64,000 bases of DNA from Egibacteraceae bacterium (GTDB lineage Bacteria; Actinomycetota; Nitriliruptoria; Euzebyales; Egibacteraceae): assembly GCA_030446775.1 (NCBI GenBank), contig JAUJMQ010000001.1, positions 142,497-206,496 of the forward strand, given 5' to 3'. The notes under the pieces were generated by a model. The model searched no databases. It was not told where the DNA came from and saw only the letters and a list, made by a program, of their open reading frames with translations. Below, one piece after another: positions 50,992 to 60,429 of this stretch (the first letter of the stretch is position 1; every line of letters begins with the position of its first letter). The position numbers and the translations under genes are program-made.

Positions 50992-52769
50992 CTACGGCTT
51001 GGTGAACCTCAGCTCGCCGCCGACCACCGGCAGGGTCAGCTTGGAGCCGACGCGGGTCGCGTCGGGGACGCGGCCGTTGGCGATGTTCATCGTGCCGACG
51101 GCGCCGGGCACCGCCCACACGGTGTTCGAGCTCTGCACGAGCAGCCCGATGCGGTGGCCGGCCTTGAACGTGTAGTCCTGCGGCAGCAGCTCGACGTCCG
51201 CGTCGATCCACTCGCCGGCCGTGGGTTGCGACCTCGCCAGGCCGTTGCGGTAGCTCAGGTGCAGAAAGCCCCGCTCGACGGTCTTGGCCGTGCCGTTCGG
51301 CGCGACGTCGAGCAGGACCGGCGTCAGGTGCTGGCCCGCCGTGGAGTTGCGGACCACCGCGTCGAGCACCGCCGAGCCGCTGATGCGCGTGTCGGCGGCC
51401 AGCGGCAGCGACTTGTAGTACAGCGAGTAGTAGCCGTGGCCGAACTCGTTGAGCGGGTCGCGGTTGGACACCTCCTCGGTGGCCAGGCCGGTGTCGACGT
51501 AGGTGAACACGTTGTCGGTGGTGGTGTTGTTCGGCTTGCTCGACAGCGCGCCGGTCTCGCCGGTGCCGGGTGGCGGCAGGGTCACGCCGGGGATCTCGTC
51601 GGTGTCGAACGTGCGCCGCAGCCACAGGTTGGCCTCCTTGGTTCCCGGCGCGGGGTAGCTCGCCTCGCTGCGGAACGTCGGGTCGGCGCCGGCGAAGGTG
51701 CGGCCCTGGGTGAGGACGACGGGCTCGCGCTCCACGCCGTTGTCCTCGCCGGTGAGCGTCGCGGCGAGGAAGCGGTCGAGCAGCGGCTGCCACCGGTCGC
51801 CGCGGGTGCCGCCCGAGTGGGTCCCCTGGGTCAGGTAGAGCTTCTTGAACGGCGCACCCTCGACGGCGCTGGTGGACGGGTTGTCGACCCGGATCGCCTC
51901 GAACAGGGTCGTGCCCTCCTCCTGCTTGACGTTGTAGTCCTGCCAGCCGTGGGCGATGAGCACCGCCGCCCGGATGTCCGCGGCGTCCTTGCGGTAGTCG
52001 CGCTCCAGCCAGAAGCCGTCGTAGTCGGGGTTGCGGCTGTAGCCCTCCTCGGTGTGCTCGACGGCGCCGCACTCCGCGGCGCGGGCGCGGACCGTGTCGG
52101 CGAAGGCCTGGCCCATCGGGTCGGCGGCGACGGTCTTGGCGAACCCGACGTCGAACGCGAGCGGGGTGTCGAAGCCCTCGTCGGTGGCGCTCTGGGAGTT
52201 CAGAAAGTAGCGGGCGCCGTTGCCGTAGGCGTAGCCGTACCAGCGGCTGATGCCGGCGATCGGCACGATGGCCTTGAGCTCGGGCACGGCGTCGCCGCGG
52301 GCGGCGACCATCGTGGCGGTGGTGCCGTTGTAGGACCCGCCGATCATCGCGACCTTGCCGTTGGACCAGGGCAGCGCGGCGAGGTACTTGACGACGTCCA
52401 CGCCCGACTGCTGCTCGTCGGCTCCGCCGTAGTCCCAGCACCCGGTCGACCCCCGCGTCCCGAGCACGTCGGCGACCGCACGCGCGTACCCGCGGGGCAC
52501 GTAGCGGTTGCCGACGCTGTCGTCGGCCGTCTCGGGCTCCGACAGGCTGTTGTCGGGCGAGTACGTCAGGATCACCGGCTGCTTGGCGGCGTCGAAGCTC
52601 GGGTCGCGGCGGACCTCCACCCGGATCACCGCGCCCCCACGGTCGGCACGTGGTGCACCTCGTAGGTCTCGCCCGCGGCGGCGGGCAGCGCCGGCAGCAG
52701 CGTGACAGCGCACACCGCGGCGAGCAGCAGGGACAGGCGGCGGCGGGCGGAGCGCGGCGAGGACGTCAT
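50992..52769 (-). CDS. Secreted CocE/NonD-family acyl hydrolase or X-Pro dipeptidyl-peptidase (one frameshift)
   Basis: The start at 52769 gives a signal peptide (MTSSPRSARRRLSLLLAAVC then AVTLLPALPAAAG) and ETYEVHHVPTVG. One frame over, GAVIRVEVRRDPSFDAAKQP VILTYSP continues. The join is a C run (52634-52638; one more base needed). The body has GRYVPRGYARAVADVLGTRG STGCWDYGG-like features, the nucleophile elbow MIGGSYNGTTATMVAA, VLIAHGWQDYNVK (Asp), LTQGTHSGG (His) and the C-terminal jelly roll. Total about 592 residues. This suite matches X-Pro dipeptidyl-peptidases of the S15 class. Confidence 0.82.
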
Positions 52770-52859
52770 GCCGGAAGGTTTCGCCGCCGCGCGCGGATCT
52801 CCTGCCGGACGTGCCCCTGGCTGTGGACCCGGGGTGCCGTGGATCTGTCGCCGTGTGCG

Positions 52860-53827
52860 CTACCGACCCACGGCAGCGCGGGTCAGGGCGCGGCGGGCGA
52901 GGTACGCGGCGCCGACGACGCCGGAGACGTCGCCGAGCTCGGCGACGACGAAGCGGCGACGGCTGTCGGCGACGAGCACGTTGGGGCGGCCGCCGCCGCG
53001 ATGCGGTCGGCGATGTCCTGGCCGAGCTGCTCGGCCAGGCCGCCGCCCACGACGACGCAGTCGAGGTCGAGCAGGTTGACGGCGCTCGCGACCCCGAGGC
53101 CCACCGCCTCGACCGCCTCGCCGATGAGCCGGGCGGCGACCTCGTCGCCGGCCTCCAGGGCGCTGCGCCACACCGAGGACGTGATGCGGTCCTTGCCCCT
53201 GCGCGCGGCGATGTCGGTCAGCGCCGTCCGCCGGCCCGCGCCGACGAGCACGTCGAGGGCGCGCTCCATCGACGCCCGCCCCGCGTAGGCCTCGACGCAG
53301 CCGCGCCGGCCGCAGCCGCACAGGGCGCCGCCGGGTCGCACGACGACGTGGCCGAACTCGCCCGCACCGCCGAAGGCCCCCGCGTACGGGCGGCCGTCCA
53401 GGACGAGCCCGCCGCCGACGCCGGTGCCGAGGATCACGCCCAGGACGCTGCGGGCGCCGCGGCCCGCGCCCGCCACCCACTCCCCGACCGTGCCGGCGGT
53501 GACGTCGTTGCCGACGACGACGGGGACGCCGAGCTCGGCGCGCAAGCGGGCGGCCAGCGGCACCGGCTGCGACCAGCCGGGCAGGTTCGGCGCGGTCTGC
53601 ACGACGCCGTCGCTGACCGGCCCGGGCGCGCCCACGCCGACCGCCGCCGGTGCGACGTCGAGCTCCGCGACGGCGGCGACGATGGCCGCGACGACGGCGT
53701 CGGGACCCTGGGAGGGGGTGGGCCGCTTGTGGGAGCCGGCGACGCGGTGGTCGGCGTCGACGACGGCCGCGAGGATCTTCGTGCCGCCGAGGTCGACCGC
53801 GACGACGGCGCCCGGGGCGGCGGTCAT
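52860..53827 (-). CDS. ROK-family glucokinase (one frameshift near the 3' end)
   Basis: From the ATG at 53827: GAVVAVDLGGTKILAAVVDA (phosphate loop), PVVVGNDVTAGTVGEWVAGA (catalytic Asp), GVILGTGVGGGLV, FGHVVVRPGGALCGCGRRGC VEAYA (CxCGxxGCxE zinc motif) and LDLDCVVVGGGLAEQLGQDI ADRIAAA. The last ~45 residues continue in another frame as GRPNVLVADSRRRFVVAELG DVSGVVGAAYLARRAL, so one base is off near 52990. The enzyme phosphorylates glucose or a related sugar. Its ATG overlaps the serS stop (ATGA). Confidence 0.85.
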
Positions 53828-55083
53828 CCCAGGGAGTCGCTGCCGAGCCATGGCTGCAACGGCTCGGGCACCGCCACCGTGCCGTCGGCGCGCTGGTGGG
53901 TCTCCAGCAGCGCGATGAGGGTGCGCCCGACCGCGACCGCGGTTCCGTTGAGGGTGTGGACCGGCGCGGTGTCGCCGTCGGCGGTGCGGTAACGGCAGCG
54001 CAGGCGCCGAGCCTGGTAGTCGGTGCAGTTCGACGCGCTCGTCAGCTCCCGGTAGGCCTGCTGGCCGGGCAGCCACACCTCCAGGTCGTACTTGCGCGCC
54101 GCCGACGCGCCGAGGTCCCCCACGGGGATGTCGACGACGCGCCCGTGCAGCCCGAGGCTGGTCATGATCTCGACCTGCGTCTCGCACAGCCGCTCGTGCT
54201 CGGACTCCGACGCGTCCGGCGTGGTGAACGCGAACATCTCGACCTTGTCGAACTGGTGCACGCGCAGGATCCCGCGGGTGTCCTTGCCGTACGTGCCGGC
54301 CTCACGCCGGAAGTTCGTGCTGAAGCCCGCGTAGCGCAGCGGCAGCTGCTCACGGGCGAGGATCTCGTCCATGTGGAAGCCGGCGAGCGGCACCTCGGAG
54401 GTCCCCACCAGGTACAGCTCGTCCTCGGGGATCTTGTAGAGCTGGTCGGCGCCGGTGGGCAGGAATCCCGTGCCGTACAGCGCCTCGGCGCGCGACAGCA
54501 CCGGCGGGATGACCGGCGTGAACCCCCGCCGCACGAGCAGGCCCATGACGTAGCGGACCAACGCCAGCTCCAGCAGGACCGCCTCCCCTAGCAGGTAGGC
54601 GTTGCGGCTGCCCGCGACCTTCACCCCACGCGGGATGTCGATCAGGCCGAGGGCCTCGCCGATCTCGACGTGGTCGCGGACGCCAAAGTCGAAGGTGGGC
54701 TTCTCGCCGAAGCGGCTGACCTCCACGGCGTCGGACTCGTCCACCCCGTCAGGAGCGTCGGGATGCGGCAGGTTCGGCAGCAGCGCCAGGGCGGTCTGCA
54801 CGGCCGCCTCCGCCTCGGCCTGGGCCGGCTCGAGCTCGGTGAGGCGCGCGGAGACCTGCTTGACCTCGGCGATGAGGGCGGGCTTGTCCTGCCTGGCAGC
54901 CGCGCCGACCTCGCGGCCGAGGGCGCGCTGGCGGGCGCGCAGCTCGTCGCCCTCGGCGATGAGCGCGCGGCGGCGCTCGTCGAGGGCGACGACGGCCCGC
55001 AGCCGGCCGGCGTCCACTCCGCGGCGCCCGAGCGCCGTCGCGACGGCGTCGAAGTCCTCGCGCAGCAGGCGGATGTCGATCAC
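53824..55083 (-). CDS. serS: Seryl-tRNA synthetase
   Basis: The 419-residue class II synthetase has the N-terminal coiled coil (IDIRLLREDFDAVATALGRR, ALIAEVKQVSARLTELEPAQ) and the catalytic core: YLVGTSEVPLAGFHMDEIL, FSTNFRREAGTYGKDTRGIL RVHQF (motif 2), SNCTDYQARRLRCRYR and LNGTAVAVGRTLIALLETHQ (motif 3). The GTG at 55083 is preferred since VIDIRLLRE is the family start. It charges tRNA-Ser; two tRNA-Ser genes lie at 24 kb. It is translationally coupled to the ROK glucokinase. Confidence 0.96.
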   Translation of the reverse strand: MIDIRLLREDFDAVATALGRRGVDAGRLRAVVALDERRRALIAEGDELRARQRALGREVGAAARQDKPALIAEVKQVSARLTELEPAQAEAEAAVQTALALLPNLPHPDAPDGVDESDAVEVSRFGEKPTFDFGVRDHVEIGEALGLIDIPRGVKVAGSRNAYLLGEAVLLELALVRYVMGLLVRRGFTPVIPPVLSRAEALYGTGFLPTGADQLYKIPEDELYLVGTSEVPLAGFHMDEILAREQLPLRYAGFSTNFRREAGTYGKDTRGILRVHQFDKVEMFAFTTPDASESEHERLCETQVEIMTSLGLHGRVVDIPVGDLGASAARKYDLEVWLPGQQAYRELTSASNCTDYQARRLRCRYRTADGDTAPVHTLNGTAVAVGRTLIALLETHQRADGTVAVPEPLQPWLGSDSLG

Positions 55084-55166
55084 GGGCGGCGAGGCTAGCA
55101 GCGCCGCCGGCGACACAGTCCGGCGCCAGGGGCGACGGATGCGGTTCACTGCGGGGTTCCGGCCGC

Positions 55167-55454
55167 TCAGCCGCGCAGCCCGCGCAGCGCCTCCACACCG
55201 ACGAGCACCCCGACGACGAGGAACACGACGGCGGCGCCGAGCTGCAGGTACTCGGGCCGGACCACCCGCAGCAGCGCCTCACCGAACACGACGGCCATGA
55301 GCGTGGACGCGATGAGCGCCAACGAGCCGCCGAGCAGCACCGCCAGGGGCGGGGGGCCGCCCGCGCCCCCCGAGATCACCCCGAGCAGGGGCTTGTGGCC
55401 CAGCGCGGCGCGGCACACGGCGGCGAACACGGTCGCAACGGTCTTGACGTCCAA
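55167..55454 (-). CDS. UPF0016/GDT1-like half-size membrane protein with degenerate signature
   Basis: The 95-residue protein has three spans and the layout of single-domain UPF0016 cation transporters: MDVKTVATVFAAVCRAALGH KP, GGPPPLAVLLGGSLALIAST LMAVVFGEALLR and YLQLGAAVVFLVVGVLVGVE AL. The family signature ExGDK(T/S), expected near residue 18, reads AALGHKP, so the metal-binding Glu and Asp are both absent. It is 2 bp downstream of the YibE/F gene and presumably co-transcribed. It may be non-transporting or the site may have drifted. Confidence 0.65.
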   Translation of the reverse strand: MDVKTVATVFAAVCRAALGHKPLLGVISGGAGGPPPLAVLLGGSLALIASTLMAVVFGEALLRVVRPEYLQLGAAVVFLVVGVLVGVEALRGLRG

Positions 55455-55456
55455 CG

Positions 55457-56758
55457 CTAGTCCTTGGTCGGGGGTAGCCGGTAGGCCTCGCGGAGCCTGC
55501 GCTCCCAGCCGGCCTCCTCGGGGTCCTCGGCGGCCGCCGGGCCGCCTCTCGGTTGGCCCGCCGAGGCCCGCGGCCGCGGGGCCGGGGCGGGAGCGTCGGC
55601 GTGGCTGTGCCCCGGGGCGACGGTCTCACGCGCGGACGCCTCGGGCTCCGCTAGCACCATCGCGGCCGCCAGCGCCGTCGTGAGCGGCACCGCCGCGATG
55701 AGCCCGATCGAGCCGACGAGGGTGCGCACCACCTCGACGGCGACGACCTCGGAGGTCACGACCGTGGAGAACGGGTCGATGCCGGTGGCGAACAGGATGA
55801 GCAGCGGCAGCGACGCGCCGGCGTAGGCCAAAAACAGCGTGTTGACGGTCGCGGCGATGTGGTCGCGCCCGACGGTCAGCGCCCCCGACAGCAGGCGGCC
55901 GAAGCCCGCCGAGCGGTCGGCGCGGTACAGCTCGAACACCAGGGACGCCTGCGACATCGTGACGTCGTCGAGCACGCCGAGCGCGCCGATGACGATGCCG
56001 GCGAGCAGCAACCCGCGCAGCGACAGCCCGCCGACCTCGACGTTGGCCAGCCGCGCCTCCTCGGAGGTGAAGCCGGTGAGGTTCGCCGCCTCCACGAACA
56101 GCACCGCGAGCAGCCCGGTGGCGAGCAGCGCCAGCGTCGTGCCGACGACGGCCGCGGTGGTCTTGCGGGCGAAGCCGTGGGACAGGTACAGCGTCGCGAT
56201 CATGATGACGAGCGAGCCGACGACCGCGACGGTCAGCGGATTGCGCCCGTCCAGGATCGCCGGGACGATGAACCCGACGATGACCGCGAACGTCGCGACC
56301 AGCCCGAGCAGCGCGCGGGCGCCCTGCAGCCGCCCGAACGCGATCACCGCGGTGACGAACAGCGCGACGAGCGCCGTGAGCGCACCCGAGCGGCGGAAGT
56401 CGGTGATGTAGTAGGTCGGCTCGGCGCCTTCCTGCGGGATCGTCGCCAGCCGCACCTTCTGCCCCGCCGCGTAGGTGTCGCCGGTCACGTCGGACGTCTG
56501 GAAACGGACGGTCTCGCCGCTGCCGTCCAGGCGCGCGGTCACCTCGACGGTCGTCTCACCCGGGGCGAGCGGGATGTCGGTGACCGCGCCCAGGTCGTTC
56601 ACCTCGATGAGCGTCGCGTCGAACAGCTCGCCCGCCTCGAAAGGTGCCGGTGCCGGACCCGGGCGCTCGTCGGGCCACAGCAGCGCCATGCCGAGCAGCG
56701 CCGCCGCACCGACTGCCGCGACGACGGCGAGCAGCGCCGCATGCGTGAGCCGGCTCAT
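55457..56758 (-). CDS. YibE/F family membrane protein
   Basis: The 433-residue protein has an N-terminal anchor (THAALLAVVAAVGAAALLGM AL), a soluble exported domain (LIEVNDLGAVTDIPLAPGET, DTYAAGQKVRLATIPQEG), then seven to eight spans with LGVLDDVTMSQASLVFELYR (the conserved DD-x-x-x-SQ block), AATVNTLFLAYAGASLPLLI L and SIGLIAAVPLTTALAAAMVL. YibE/F proteins are multispan and linked to metal or peptide export in a few cases; function is not settled. Its ribosome-binding site lies in a tandem 29-bp repeat. The C-terminal 60 residues are Pro/Ala/Glu-rich. Confidence 0.88.
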   Translation of the reverse strand: MSRLTHAALLAVVAAVGAAALLGMALLWPDERPGPAPAPFEAGELFDATLIEVNDLGAVTDIPLAPGETTVEVTARLDGSGETVRFQTSDVTGDTYAAGQKVRLATIPQEGAEPTYYITDFRRSGALTALVALFVTAVIAFGRLQGARALLGLVATFAVIVGFIVPAILDGRNPLTVAVVGSLVIMIATLYLSHGFARKTTAAVVGTTLALLATGLLAVLFVEAANLTGFTSEEARLANVEVGGLSLRGLLLAGIVIGALGVLDDVTMSQASLVFELYRADRSAGFGRLLSGALTVGRDHIAATVNTLFLAYAGASLPLLILFATGIDPFSTVVTSEVVAVEVVRTLVGSIGLIAAVPLTTALAAAMVLAEPEASARETVAPGHSHADAPAPAPRPRASAGQPRGGPAAAEDPEEAGWERRLREAYRLPPTKD

Positions 56759-56816
56759 GCCTGCACCTCACACGCCGGGCGGCTCACGCCTGCACCTCAC
56801 ACGCCGGGCGGCTCAC
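56759..56816 (-). repeat. Two tandem 29-bp repeats at the pheA/yibE junction
   Basis: Two perfect units (56759-56787, 56788-56816). On the minus strand each starts GTGAGCCGCCCGGCG and ends GAGGTGCAGGC, followed by the next start ATGAGCCGG at 56758. The pheA stop TGA sits in the first unit. The architecture repeats that of 47804-47890 with the same core. Confidence 0.88.
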
Positions 56817-57733
56817 GGCGGGCTGTCCACGGCGGCGAGCAGGTCGGCGTACCAGTCGGCCGCCCGGCGGTAGGCCTCGTCGGAGTCCGCCGCTGCGGGA
56901 ACGGAGACGAGGCCGTCGGCGCGCGGGTAGGAGCCGAGCACCCGCAGCTCGGCGGCGTGGCGGTGCACGCTGCGCAGCGCCTCGCCGACCCGCGCGTCAC
57001 AGACGTGCCCGGCGCAGTCGATGAGGATCGCGTACTCCCCCAGCGACTGCTTGGTGGGCCGCGACTCGATCTTGGTCAGGTTCACCCCCCGCAGGGCGAA
57101 CTCGTCGAGGACGCGCAGCAGCAACCCGGGCCGGTCCTCGCCGAAGAACACGACCAGCGACGTCTTGTCCGCACCGGTCGGCATCGCCATCGCCGTACCG
57201 AGCAGCACGAACCGCGTCGTGTTGCCGCCGTGGTCCTGGACGTCGCGCGCGAGGACGGCCAGACCGTAGCGCTCGCCGGCCACCGCCGGGCCCAGAGCGG
57301 CGACCGAGCCGTCGCCGGCGGCGACCTCGCGCGCCGCCGCCGCCGTCGACGTCGCCGCCTGGCGCTCGGCGGCCGGCAGGTGGCGGCCCAGCCACCCGCG
57401 GCACTGCGCCAGCGCGTGAGGCTGGCTGCGGACGACGCGCACCGCGTCGAGGGTCGTGCCGTGCCGCACGAGCAGGTGCATCGCGATGGGCAGCGTGACC
57501 TCGCCGCGGATCGACACCCCCACAGGGCCGAATGCGAGCTCGTCCAGCGTGAGGTTCACCGAGCCCTCGATCGAGTTCTCGATGGGCACGATGCCCAACG
57601 GCGCGCGCCCGGTGCGCACCGCCTCGACGACGTCGGGGATGGTGGCCAGAGGCTCGCCCTCGGCGCCGGGCACCGCCCGGCGCGCCGCCTCCGACGTGAA
57701 CGTCCCGTCAGGACCGAGGTACGCGACGCGCAT
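56813..57733 (-). CDS. pheA: Prephenate dehydratase
   Basis: The 306-residue protein has the dehydratase domain (MRVAYLGPDGTFTSEAARRA, GIVPIENSIEGSVNLTLDEL, GGNTTRFVLLG with the essential Thr in TRF) and a C-terminal ACT domain (TSLVVFFGEDRPGLLLRVLD EFALRGVNLTKIESRPTKQS LGEY) with the GxxN and ESRP phenylalanine-binding motifs. It converts prephenate to phenylpyruvate and is likely feedback-inhibited by Phe. No chorismate mutase domain is present. The start follows DUF4446 by 11 bp; GTG 57736 is an alternative. Confidence 0.95.
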   Translation of the reverse strand: MRVAYLGPDGTFTSEAARRAVPGAEGEPLATIPDVVEAVRTGRAPLGIVPIENSIEGSVNLTLDELAFGPVGVSIRGEVTLPIAMHLLVRHGTTLDAVRVVRSQPHALAQCRGWLGRHLPAAERQAATSTAAAAREVAAGDGSVAALGPAVAGERYGLAVLARDVQDHGGNTTRFVLLGTAMAMPTGADKTSLVVFFGEDRPGLLLRVLDEFALRGVNLTKIESRPTKQSLGEYAILIDCAGHVCDARVGEALRSVHRHAAELRVLGSYPRADGLVSVPAAADSDEAYRRAADWYADLLAAVDSPP

Positions 57734-57744
57734 CACAGCGAGGG

Positions 57745-58302
57745 CTAGGACGCGTCCCGCACCACACGCGCCGCGGGGCGGCGCACCGGGATCTCCTCGT
57801 CGCCGCGGCCCGACCCCGGCTCCCCGGCCATGGCCAGGCCGATCGCCTCGGCCTCCTCCTCGGACAGGTGGTGGCGGCTGGCGCCCCCGCGCACCGGCTT
57901 GGCGTACGTCCGGGTCTCGGTGCGGCCGTTGATCGCACTGACGACGAGCCCGTCGCCGTGCTCGTCGAGGAGCGCCGACGAGAACGACATCCGGCCACCC
58001 ATGTCGTCGAAGGCGTCGTACCGGACCGTGGCGACGCGGCTGACGCAGGTCCCCAGCAGGGTGCGCACGTGCTCGGCGTAGCGACGCTGCTCACGGACGT
58101 CGTCGCGCAGCCCGGCGACCTCGTCGACGTGGCGGCGCAACAGCGTGAGCACGTCCGGCCCGACGCCCGGAGCGGCGCCCCCGGAGAACGCCCGGTAGGC
58201 CGCCCGGACCCGGCGCTGCCCCGCGAGCGCGACGGCGGCGAGCGCCACCGCGACGACGGCCAGGACGGCCGCGGCGACCGCCAGGACGCTGACCGTCCCC
58301 AT
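57745..58302 (-). CDS. DUF4446 family protein
   Basis: The 185-residue protein has one N-terminal span (GTVSVLAVAAAVLAVVAVAL AAVALAG), a coiled-coil-like helix (LTLLRRHVDEVAGLRDDVRE QRRYAEHVRTLLGTCVSRVA) and the conserved VRYDAFDDMGGRMSFSSALL DEHGDGLVVSAINGRTETRT YAKPVRGGASRHHLSEEE, which is the DUF4446 core. Function unknown. It is immediately upstream of pheA and divergent from larB across a 140-bp gap. Confidence 0.9.
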   Translation of the reverse strand: MGTVSVLAVAAAVLAVVAVALAAVALAGQRRVRAAYRAFSGGAAPGVGPDVLTLLRRHVDEVAGLRDDVREQRRYAEHVRTLLGTCVSRVATVRYDAFDDMGGRMSFSSALLDEHGDGLVVSAINGRTETRTYAKPVRGGASRHHLSEEEAEAIGLAMAGEPGSGRGDEEIPVRRPAARVVRDAS

Positions 58303-58430
58303 GCCGAGTTCCACGCCGTGCTCCTGAGGTCGTGGCGGCGCGCCGATGACGTGCGCCGACGGGTCGGCGCACAGCCGTCCCGGTCGCCGACGCGCGAATG
58401 CGGCCGCGGGGGCGATCATAGACCGGGCGG

Positions 58431-58436
58431 TAGGCT
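58431..58436 (+). promoter_or_regulatory. Probable leaderless -10 box of larB
   Basis: TAGGCTGCCC at 58431-58440 lies directly before the ATG at 58443, and the identical 10-mer occurs at 63447-63456 before another ATG. No ribosome-binding site is present at either, as expected for leaderless transcripts. Confidence 0.5.
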
Positions 58437-58442
58437 GCCCCC

Positions 58443-59114
58443 ATGACCTCGGGCGACGTGCGGCCCCGGCCCGACCTCGCCCGGCTCGACCACGACCGCG
58501 CCCGGCGCACCGGCGAGCCCGAGGTCGTCTACGGCGAGCACAAAAGCCCCACGACCGTCGCGACGCTGCTCGGCGAGCTCGTGGCCGGCGGCTCGGTGCC
58601 GGTGCTGGCGACCCGCTGCTCACCCGGCCACGCCGCCGCCTACCCCGCCGGCGAGTACGACCCGGTCGCCCGGGTGCTCGTCGCGCGGGTCGCCGACCCT
58701 GACCCCGGACCGGGCACCGTCGTCGTCGCGTGTGCCGGCACGTCGGACCTTCCGGTCGCCGCCGAGGCCGTCGCGGTGCTGCGGGCGTTCGGGATCGCCG
58801 TCGACCTGCTCGCCGACGTCGGCGTCGCCGGCGTTCACCGCGTCCTGGCCGAGACCGACCGCCTGGCCGCCGCCTCCGTGTGCGTCGTGGTGGCCGGCAT
58901 GGAGGCAGCGCTGCCGACGGTCGTCGCCGGCCTCGTGGCCTGCCCGGTCGTGGGCGTGCCGACCTCGGTCGGCTACGGAGCCGCCTTCGACGGGCTCGCC
59001 GCTCTGCTGGGGATGCTCAACAGCTGCGCGCCTGGCATCAGCGTCGTCAACATCGACAGCGGCTTCGGCGCCGCGATGGTCGCCCGGCGGATCCTGCTGG
59101 CGGGCCGGCGATGA
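58443..59114 (+). CDS. larB: Nickel pincer cofactor biosynthesis protein LarB
   Basis: The 223-residue AIR-carboxylase-like protein has ARLDHDRARRTGEPEVVYGE HKSPTTVATLL, the LarB N-terminal block, ATRCSP, VVACAGTSDLPVAAEA, DVGVAGVHRVL and VVAGMEAALPTVVAGLVACP VVGVPTSVGYGAAFDGLAAL LGMLNSCAPGISVVNID. LarB carboxylates nicotinic acid adenine dinucleotide in the first step of NPN cofactor synthesis. It overlaps larC (ATGA). LarE is not in the window, nor is an obvious client enzyme such as lactate racemase. Confidence 0.94.
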   Translation: MTSGDVRPRPDLARLDHDRARRTGEPEVVYGEHKSPTTVATLLGELVAGGSVPVLATRCSPGHAAAYPAGEYDPVARVLVARVADPDPGPGTVVVACAGTSDLPVAAEAVAVLRAFGIAVDLLADVGVAGVHRVLAETDRLAAASVCVVVAGMEAALPTVVAGLVACPVVGVPTSVGYGAAFDGLAALLGMLNSCAPGISVVNIDSGFGAAMVARRILLAGRR

Positions 59115-60428
59115 CCCTGGCGCACGTCGACGCGTTCTCCGGCGCCAGCGGCGACATGCTGCTCGGCGCCCTCGTCGACGCCGGCGCGGACCTCGACGCG
59201 ATCACGGGACTGCTCGGCGGGCTGGGGCTGGACGGCTGGTCACTGTCGTCACAGGAGGTCGTGCGCGGCGGCCTCGGGGCCACGAAGGTGTCGGTGCGCG
59301 TCCGCGACGAGGACGGGGTGGTGCGGACCTGGGGCAACGTCCGCGAGCTGCTCACCGGCGCGGACCTGCCCGAGCCCGTCCGCCGGCGCGCCCTCGGCGC
59401 GTTCTCGCGGCTGGCCGTCGCCGAGGCGCGGGTCCACCGCACCGACGTCGAGCGGGTCCACTTCCACGAGGTCGGCGCCAGGGACGCGATCGTCGACGTC
59501 GTCGGCGTCTGCGCCGCGCTGCACCTGCTGGGCGTGCGGCGGCTGACCTGCTCGACGGTCGTGCTGGGGACGGGGATGACCCGCGGGCTGCACGGGCTGG
59601 TGCCGGTGCCGGCGCCGGCGGTCCTGGAGCTGCTGCGCGGCGCGCCGACCGCTGCCGGCAACGAGCCGACCGAGCTGTGCACCCCGACGGGCGCGGCCCT
59701 GCTCGCCGAGTGGACCACGGCGTGGGGGCCGATGCCGCCGCTGGTCTGCGAGCGGGTCGGATACGGCGCGGGCAGCCGGCAGCTGGACCGCCCCAACGTC
59801 GTGCGCGTGGTGCTCGGCCACGAGGTCGGCGGGCGCGACGAGGGCACCGGCGCGGCGCTCGTGCTGGAGACGACCGTCGACGACCTCCCGGGCGAGCTCG
59901 TTCCCCCGGTGCTGGACGCGCTGCGGGCCGCCGGCGCGAGCGACGCCTGGGCACGGCCGGTGCTCATGAAGAAGGGGCGCCCGGGGCTGGAGATCGCCTG
60001 CATCGCCGACCCCGCGCGGGGCAAGGCGCTGCGCGCGGTGCTGTTCCGCGAGACGACGACGCTCGGCGTGCGCGGAACCATCGTCGACAAATGGGCGCTC
60101 GCCCGCGACTGGACCACCGTCGACGTCGAGGGTCAGGCGGTGCGCCTCAAGATCGGCCTGCTCGACGGCGAGGTCGTCAACGTCGCGCCGGAGTACACCG
60201 ACTGCGCCGCGGCAGCGGCCGACGGGCCTCGCGCTCAAGGAGGTCTACGCCCGCGCCGCGCCGCCTGGCCGGGACCCGCCGCGCTGCGGCGGGACGGCGC
60301 CGGCCGCCCGGCCGAGGGTGCCCGGCACGCACGGCGTGCCCGGTGATGACGGGGCGCCGGGCGATGCAGGTGCGCCCGCCCGTGCCGGGCGCGACGAGCC
60401 GGCCGACGGCGGGGACGAGCCCGCCTGA
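59111..60428 (+). CDS. larC: Nickel pincer cofactor biosynthesis protein LarC (late frameshift)
   Basis: About 438 residues. The frame gives AHVDAFSGASGDMLLGALVD, ERVHFHEVGARDAIVDVVGV (His-rich nickel-binding area), TVVLGTGMTRGLHGLVPVPA PA, TPTGAALLAEW, ETTVDDLPGELVPPVLDALR AAGASDAWARPVLMKKGRPG and FRETTTLGVR, all LarC motifs. LarC inserts nickel into the pincer pyridinium cofactor. Near 60215 one surplus base shifts the frame; the alternative continues LALKEVYARAAPPGRD, the normal C-terminus, and then a Gly/Pro-rich tail (GVPGDDGAPGDAGAP) to 60428. Confidence 0.88.
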
Positions 60429-60429
60429 C

